Assembly (NCBI RefSeq): GCF_900103505.1
Contig: NZ_FNIA01000018.1
Coordinates: 1-64,000, forward strand
Reading direction: 5' to 3'
DNA from: Haloarchaeobius iranensis
GTDB taxonomy: Archaea; Halobacteriota; Halobacteria; Halobacteriales; Natrialbaceae
Length of the DNA stretch: 64,000 bases
A model generated the notes under the pieces. The model was not told the origin of the DNA. It made no database searches and saw only the letters and a list, made by a program, of their open reading frames with translations. Each line of letters opens with the position of its first letter. The stretch's first letter is position 1. Of the stretch, positions 60,009 to 64,000 are shown one piece after another. The translations under genes and the position numbers were made by a program.

Positions 60009-60020
60009 ATTAAAAATTAC
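60009..60020 (-). promoter_or_regulatory. A/T-rich promoter region of the Tat-protein/ABC operon
   Basis: Minus-strand GTAATTTTTAATA predicts a transcription start near 59986 and a leader of about 30 bases before GTG 59955. The wider 59985-60148 stretch is strikingly A/T-rich (runs such as ATTATTTTAAATATATGAG) and holds no gene. Confidence 0.5.
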
Positions 60021-60148
60021 GATCTAAATTATTTTAAATATATGAGTATAAATAAATTATACATTGGCTTCTTGTCGGTGTAAGGACAGTATTTCAAATT
60101 AACTCCTGAATCCACAAGAGAAATAAAATATAACTCCCGAATCGAGTA

Positions 60149-61099
60149 TTATTTCCGCTCCAGCCGTTGCAGCCCGTGCCAGATGGCGTCGACCATCCGG
60201 GCCTCGCCCTCGCCGTCGGCGTCGTCCCAGCCCCGCGCGAGGGCGTCTTCGAGCACGGCGACGCTGTGGTTCTCGAAGTTGTTCATCCCTCGGAAGTCCT
60301 CCAGGGCGTCCCGCTCGGCGTCGCCGAACTCCTCGTCCGCGGTGCCGTCGTAGAAGCCGAGGTCCGCGAGCGTCCCGAGGACGGCCTCGGCGGTCTCGCC
60401 CGACAGCTCCGTCGTGTCGTCGGGCTCCTCGCGGGCGAGCAGCGTGATGTCGTAGAGCCGGAACACGCGCTCCAGTTCGTCGATGGGGTGCTCGTGGTCG
60501 TCGACGCGCACGTCGACCCAGCGGTCGTTCTTCCCGTCGTAGCCGCCCTCGGGCTTGGCGACGTAGAGCGCGGCGGACTGCTCGCCGCGGGAGTCGCCGC
60601 CGGCGTCGTTGCCGGCGTGGAGCGCGGCGATCATGCGCTCGGGCAGGCCCCCCTCGATCGCCTCGAACGTCTCGGCCATGGCGGTCAGCGTCTCGCGGTT
60701 CTCCAGGATGTTGCCCTGCACGGTGTAGTGCTCGCCCTGGACGTCGCCGAACACGTCGAAGCACTCCTCGCCGGAGAAGGCGGCGACGCTGTCGTCGCGC
60801 TCGCCCACGTCGCCGCCGGGGGCCTCGACGACGCCGACCTGTCGCTGGGCGGCCTCGTCGTCGTCGCTGGTGAGTCGTTCGACTGTCTCGGCGGCGGTGT
60901 GGCCCTCCCGCAGGAGCTCGAGCCCGTCCGGGCCGTAGGCGACGTTCGCGAAGCTCTGCGTGGCGACCGCGCCGGCGTCCGCGCTGACGAACGGGACGAC
61001 CGCGCCGACGCCGATGAACTTCGACTGGACGGCGACGCCGACCGCGTCGGTCGCGGGGTCGCGGGCCGCGATGGAGAACGTTGATGGCCGTGGCTGCAT
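60149..61099 (-). CDS. DUF1028 family Ntn-hydrolase-like protein with C-terminal extension
   Basis: The 316-residue protein matches DUF1028 in residues 1-210 (STFSIAARDPATDAVGVAVQ, AGAVATQSFANVAYGPDGL, GEHYTVQGNILENRETLTAM). These proteins resemble N-terminal nucleophile hydrolases, with no proven substrate. The C-terminal part (residues 215-316) is a helical domain like the putative peptidoglycan-binding extension seen in some DUF1028 proteins; halophilic archaea lack murein, so it must do something else. A CCTTTTCCCC element centred 27 bases before ATG 61099 favours this start over 61108. Confidence 0.85.
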   Translation of the reverse strand: MQPRPSTFSIAARDPATDAVGVAVQSKFIGVGAVVPFVSADAGAVATQSFANVAYGPDGLELLREGHTAAETVERLTSDDDEAAQRQVGVVEAPGGDVGERDDSVAAFSGEECFDVFGDVQGEHYTVQGNILENRETLTAMAETFEAIEGGLPERMIAALHAGNDAGGDSRGEQSAALYVAKPEGGYDGKNDRWVDVRVDDHEHPIDELERVFRLYDITLLAREEPDDTTELSGETAEAVLGTLADLGFYDGTADEEFGDAERDALEDFRGMNNFENHSVAVLEDALARGWDDADGEGEARMVDAIWHGLQRLERK

Positions 61100-61180
61100 G
61101 GCCGCCACTGCGACGGCCCGGGGGAAAAGGCTGCGGTCACCGGCAGGCCGGTCATCCCGGTCCGGCCCCGCTCCGTGGCC

Positions 61181-61738
61181 TCAGTCGGCCGACAGCGCCG
61201 TGACGTGTGTCTCGGCCACGTCGGTATCACCCCCGTCGCCGGCCTTCTCGACCGTGAGGGGCTGGCGCGAGACCAGCTCGCAGTCGAAGCCCGGGTGCTC
61301 GGCGAGGTGCCAGACGAGCATGTGCCGCCGGCCGCCGGTCAGCCCGGTTCGGCCCACGTCCTCGGCGGTGAAGCTGTCGGGCAGGCGGTCGTACAGGCGC
61401 TCCAGCGCGTCGACGCGCTCGAACACTTTGCTGTGGCCGGTCGAGTCGGCCCCGCGCCGGGCGACGACGTAGCTGCCGTCCGCCCGGTGGGTGCCGGTCG
61501 TGTGGACGAACTCGTGGGTCCGTGTCAGTGCGTCCGCGAGCTGGTCGCGTAGCTCGGCGGCGGTGTCGTGCGTCAGAACGTAGTCGTCTCCGTCGACTGC
61601 CAGTCGCAGTCCGTCGTCCGTGCGGACGACCGTCGGGGTGTCAGTTCCGTCGGAGAATTTCTCGACCAGCCGCTTCAGTGCGACTTCCTCTATCCTCGGG
61701 TGTCTCCGTGGACATCGTACCACCCCATTGTGCCCCAT
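61181..61738 (-). CDS. Conserved haloarchaeal protein (DUF7528-like)
   Basis: The protein is about 185 residues and acidic at the core, with no membrane segment. It reads LKRLVEKFSDGTDTPTVVRT, DGLRLAVDGDDYVLTHDTAA, FVHTTGTHRADGSYVVARRG and a C-terminal HMLVWHLAEHPGFDCELVS. From memory this matches the group labelled DUF7528, whose role is unknown. The start is unsure: ATG 61738 gives a basic N-terminal extension (MGHNGVVRCPRRHPRIEE), and homologues may begin near VALKRLVEKF, where no good start codon exists. Confidence 0.65.
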   Translation of the reverse strand: MGHNGVVRCPRRHPRIEEVALKRLVEKFSDGTDTPTVVRTDDGLRLAVDGDDYVLTHDTAAELRDQLADALTRTHEFVHTTGTHRADGSYVVARRGADSTGHSKVFERVDALERLYDRLPDSFTAEDVGRTGLTGGRRHMLVWHLAEHPGFDCELVSRQPLTVEKAGDGGDTDVAETHVTALSAD

Positions 61739-61947
61739 CCGGCATGAACGTGATGGTCGTGCAGGTCCGGCTGTACGACTACGCGGAGCGACGGGCCCGT
61801 CGGGGAGTTCTGGCTGTCCGCGTTCGGGTCCGTTCTCCCGGGTGAGGAGCCGTTCCCCTGGTATCGGTACCGATGACGCTCCGAGACCCGTCTCCCGACG
61901 CCAGAACCCGACAACCTTTCCCCACGACACCCGAACGCACGAGCAAC

Positions 61948-62664
61948 ATGGAGATCCGGGGCGAGCGCGAGTGCAAGGAGTGCGGGACACGGTGGTCCTA
62001 CTACGAGAGCGGGGGCGTCTCCTGTCCGGAGTGCGGGAGTCTGCACAGCGTGGGCGTCGACGACGACCGGAAGCTGCACACGACGCAGTCGGTCGAGTTC
62101 GACCTCACCGAGGCGCGCGAGCGGTTCGAGAACGAGCCGGAGGACGAGGCGCTGCGGTCGGTCGCGGAGACGGTCCGGGCGTACCAGCGCAAGCGCGGGT
62201 TCGTCGACGCGGGGGAGCTGCGCGAGCTGGACGACGACTACCTGGTGGCGGGTGAGCTGCGTCAGGTCGCGGACCTCGTGGACCGCTCGTTCGACCCGAG
62301 CGACGAGGAGGAGTGGTACCTGCTGCGACTGCTCCAGGGGGACACGCAGGGCCGGCCCGAGCCGGCGGACGTGCCCGAGTCGCTCCGCGAGGCGCGCGGG
62401 CTCGCCGCCGCGGACGCGGTGCGGGAGTACCGGCGGGAGCTGCGGGACTGGCTGGACGCGAACGACGTCGAACCGGACCGACCGGCCACGCAGGTGTTCT
62501 CGTCGCTGGACGAGCGGGCGAAGCGGATTCGCGCGCTCGAGGGCGACGTGCCGCCGCGGGAGGCCGACGCACTGGTCGAGGCGCTCCGCGACGTCGTCAC
62601 CTACGTCAGGGACGGCGACGAGGTGGCGCTGTCGCGGGCGCAGGACCGGCTGGCCGACGACTGA
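61948..62664 (+). CDS. Zinc-ribbon protein with helical C-terminal domain (DUF7117-like)
   Basis: The 238-residue protein opens with a TFIIB-like zinc ribbon (ECKECGTRWSYYESGG, SCPECGSLHSVG), then a long helical region (FDLTEARERFENEPEDEALR; ETVRAYQRKRGFVDAGELRE) made of repeated helix pairs. It is very acidic. From memory similar proteins are filed as DUF7117. A role in nucleic-acid binding is suggested by the ribbon only. ATG 61948 (MEIRGEREC) is chosen because it sits directly before the ribbon, with a weak CTTTCC box 27 bases upstream; the longer form from 61873 has a non-family basic tail. Confidence 0.75.
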   Translation: MEIRGERECKECGTRWSYYESGGVSCPECGSLHSVGVDDDRKLHTTQSVEFDLTEARERFENEPEDEALRSVAETVRAYQRKRGFVDAGELRELDDDYLVAGELRQVADLVDRSFDPSDEEEWYLLRLLQGDTQGRPEPADVPESLREARGLAAADAVREYRRELRDWLDANDVEPDRPATQVFSSLDERAKRIRALEGDVPPREADALVEALRDVVTYVRDGDEVALSRAQDRLADD

Positions 62665-62677
62665 TTCTCACACGCGC

Positions 62678-63622
62678 TCAGGCGTCCCGGGCGTCCAGTT
62701 CGGCCGCTATCGCCTCGATGCCGGCGCGCGCGGTGTCGACCCCGGGGTCGCCGAGCATGGAGACGAAGCCGTGGACCATCCCCTCGAACTCGCGGTAGGT
62801 GGTGTCGACGCCGGCGGCTTCGAGCCGCTCCGCGTAGGCCCGCCCCTCGTCCCGCAGTGGGTCGAACCCCGCCGTGATGACGAGCGCGGGCGGCAGGCCG
62901 GAGCAGTCACGCGCCTGCAGCGGGAACGCGAGCGGGTTGTACGCGTCGAACTCGTCCGCGATGTACTGCTCGAAGAACCACTCCATGTCGGCGGTCTCGA
63001 GGAAGTAGCCGTCGGCGTTCTCCTCGCGGGAGGGGAACGACTCCGGGTCGCCGTCGCTCGCCGTCGCCGGGTAGACGAGGCACTGGTGGTCGATGGCCGG
63101 GCCGCGGTCGCGGGCGAGCAGACAGGTGACGGCGGCCAGGGTGCCGCCCGCGGAGTCGCCTGCGACGGCGAGGAAGCCGTTCCCGCCCAGCTCGCCCAGA
63201 TTGTCGCTGGCCCACTCGGTGGCGGCGTGGGCGTCCGCGACGGCGGCGGGGAACGGGTGCTCGGGCGCGAGCCGGTAGTCCACGGAGACGACGACCGCCT
63301 CGGCCTCGTTCGTCAGCGCGCGACAGACCGCGTCGTGGGTGTCGAGGGTCCCGATGACGAAGCCACCGCCGTGGAAGAAGACGACCGTCGGCTGCGGTCC
63401 CTCGGTCTCCGGTCGGTAGATACGGACCGGGACGTCGCCGTCGGGGCCAGGTATCGCGCGGTCCTCGACCGCGCCGACGGGTTCCTCGCCGGCGGCCCGG
63501 GCGAACAGCGGGTCCATGGTCGCGCGGGCCTCCTGCGGGCTCATCTCGTGTAGCTTCGGTACGTCCATCGACTCGATCATCGTCAGGAGCGCCTGCACCT
63601 GCGGATGGGGTTCCTCGGCCAT
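62678..63622 (-). CDS. Alpha/beta hydrolase of the hormone-sensitive lipase (HSL) family
   Basis: This 314-residue esterase has the HSL-family oxyanion motif FFHGGGFVIG, DYRLAPEHPFPAA, and the nucleophile elbow AVAGDSAGGTLAAV (catalytic Ser). The acid lies in TAGFDPLRDEG and the His in MVHGFVSMLG. It hydrolyses short acyl esters; the natural substrate is unknown. There is no signal peptide, so it is intracellular. A CTCTTTCTCC element centred 26-27 bases upstream supports ATG 63622. It converges on the zinc-ribbon gene with 13 bases between stops. Confidence 0.92.
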   Translation of the reverse strand: MAEEPHPQVQALLTMIESMDVPKLHEMSPQEARATMDPLFARAAGEEPVGAVEDRAIPGPDGDVPVRIYRPETEGPQPTVVFFHGGGFVIGTLDTHDAVCRALTNEAEAVVVSVDYRLAPEHPFPAAVADAHAATEWASDNLGELGGNGFLAVAGDSAGGTLAAVTCLLARDRGPAIDHQCLVYPATASDGDPESFPSREENADGYFLETADMEWFFEQYIADEFDAYNPLAFPLQARDCSGLPPALVITAGFDPLRDEGRAYAERLEAAGVDTTYREFEGMVHGFVSMLGDPGVDTARAGIEAIAAELDARDA

Positions 63623-63679
63623 GCGGGCGTGTACCGAGCGCAAGGAGAAAGAGCCTCGCCCCGCCGACCCCGTGTGCCG

Positions 63680-63853
63680 CTACCAGCCGATTCGGTCGCG
63701 GTCGTGCCGGGACGGCGCGTCGGTCGTGAACCGGGCGCGCCAGAGCGGGGTGTCGGTACCCGTCACGGGAGCACGCGAGGCCTGGTCCTCACCGATGCCG
63801 GGGCCGGGCGGGAGGTGGCCGGCCAACAGGCCGGAGAACCACACGACAGTCAC
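63680..63853 (-). CDS. Small exported or membrane-anchored protein candidate
   Basis: From GTG 63853 the frame gives 57 residues: MTVVWFSGLLAGHLPPGPGI followed by a polar region with RAPVTGTDTPLWRARFTTDA. The frame is open further upstream with ARAVLVV, which would complete a signal-like helix, but it has no start codon there. ATG 63893 in the next frame would join with one added base. Third positions are G/C-rich as in real genes here. It lies between folD and the esterase on the same strand and could follow folD in an operon. No known family. Confidence 0.4.
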   Translation of the reverse strand: MTVVWFSGLLAGHLPPGPGIGEDQASRAPVTGTDTPLWRARFTTDAPSRHDRDRIGW

Positions 63854-63909
63854 GACGAGGACTGCACGAGCGTTGTGTGGTGAAGCATGCTGGCGGCCGT
63901 GGTGTCGAC

Positions 63910-64000
63910 CTACAGCTCGACGTCGACGCCGGACTGCAGACTGGCGGCCGTGACGGTGTTGTACAGCAGCATCGTGATGGTCATCGGCCCCACGCCGCCG
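63910..64000 (-). CDS. folD: Methylenetetrahydrofolate dehydrogenase/cyclohydrolase, C-terminal end (runs off the right edge)
   Basis: Only the last 29 residues are inside the window. They include GGVGPMTITMLLYNTVTAAS, the highly conserved FolD C-terminal signature, and end SGVDVEL. FolD interconverts methylene-, methenyl- and formyl-tetrahydrofolate, linking to the serine hydroxymethyltransferase gene elsewhere in this window. The gene is on the minus strand and its start lies beyond base 64000, so integrity cannot be judged. Confidence 0.88.
   Translation of the reverse strand, partial: GGVGPMTITMLLYNTVTAASLQSGVDVEL

Noticed and set aside
60021-60148. The very A/T-rich stretch was considered as a replication origin
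   Set aside because: No origin-recognition-box-like repeats and no Orc1/Cdc6 gene are nearby. It fits a promoter and leader of a low-GC operon.

Overview
The window comes from a halophilic archaeon (class Halobacteria), main chromosome. The evidence is high GC with strong G/C third positions, acidic Asp/Glu-rich proteins, Tat signals on exported proteins, and archaeal information-processing genes (pelota, rqcH, elp3, LSm with L37e, aMBF1, TbsP-like and TrmB-like regulators). Many genes have an A/T-rich TATA-like element centred about 26-28 bases before the start codon, the layout of leaderless haloarchaeal transcripts. I used this spacing to choose several starts. The genus cannot be fixed from the sequence alone.

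Layout. 1-5.6 kb: the tail of an IS6-type transposase, an orphan Rieske protein, OsmC, a TM-helix channel-like protein, a PAS histidine kinase, a UPF0173 hydrolase and small regulators. 6-17.5 kb: a DHH/RecJ-like protein with worn active-site motifs, an alanyl-tRNA editing protein, a FilR1-type regulator, acyl-CoA dehydrogenase, CysE, a class III aminotransferase and an MgtC/DUF4010 membrane protein. 17.8-24.7 kb: PadR and amphi-Trp genes facing a dyad, a candidate small RNA, a TbsP-like regulator, a large CHAT-like protease, glyA, a frameshifted lipoprotein and aMBF1. 24.8-34.3 kb: tRNA-Leu(GAG), a two-domain halocyanin with DUF420, purF, the lsm-rpl37e pair, an M42 peptidase and small membrane proteins. 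34.4-48.4 kb: a Dna2-like nuclease-helicase, PAP2 phosphatase, an Lhr-type helicase, an RNase Z-like hydrolase, and a coupled uORF-MMPL-TrmB unit. 48.6-56.5 kb: pelota, DUF4013, rqcH, an M20 amidohydrolase, a frameshifted small gene and elp3. 56.5-60 kb: a visibly A/T-richer four-gene block (Tat-exported protein, permease, ATPase, permease). 60-64 kb: DUF1028, small conserved proteins, an HSL-type esterase, a small exported candidate and the end of folD.

The genes are mostly housekeeping and single-gene or short transcription units. Functional themes are translation quality control (pelota, RqcH, alanyl-tRNA editing, Elp3), one-carbon and purine metabolism (glyA, folD, purF), and electron transfer (Rieske, halocyanin, DUF420). 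The parts that look least described are the A/T-rich Tat-protein/ABC operon, the orphan CHAT-like protease, the candidate small RNA near 18.8 kb, the MMPL transporter with a long surface-protein-like tail and an 18-codon leader ORF, and the RecJ-like protein lacking its metal ligands.

Two genes (near 23.7 and 54.4 kb) are each restored by adding one G after a CGG triplet. This points either to real frameshifts or to a systematic homopolymer error in the assembly.
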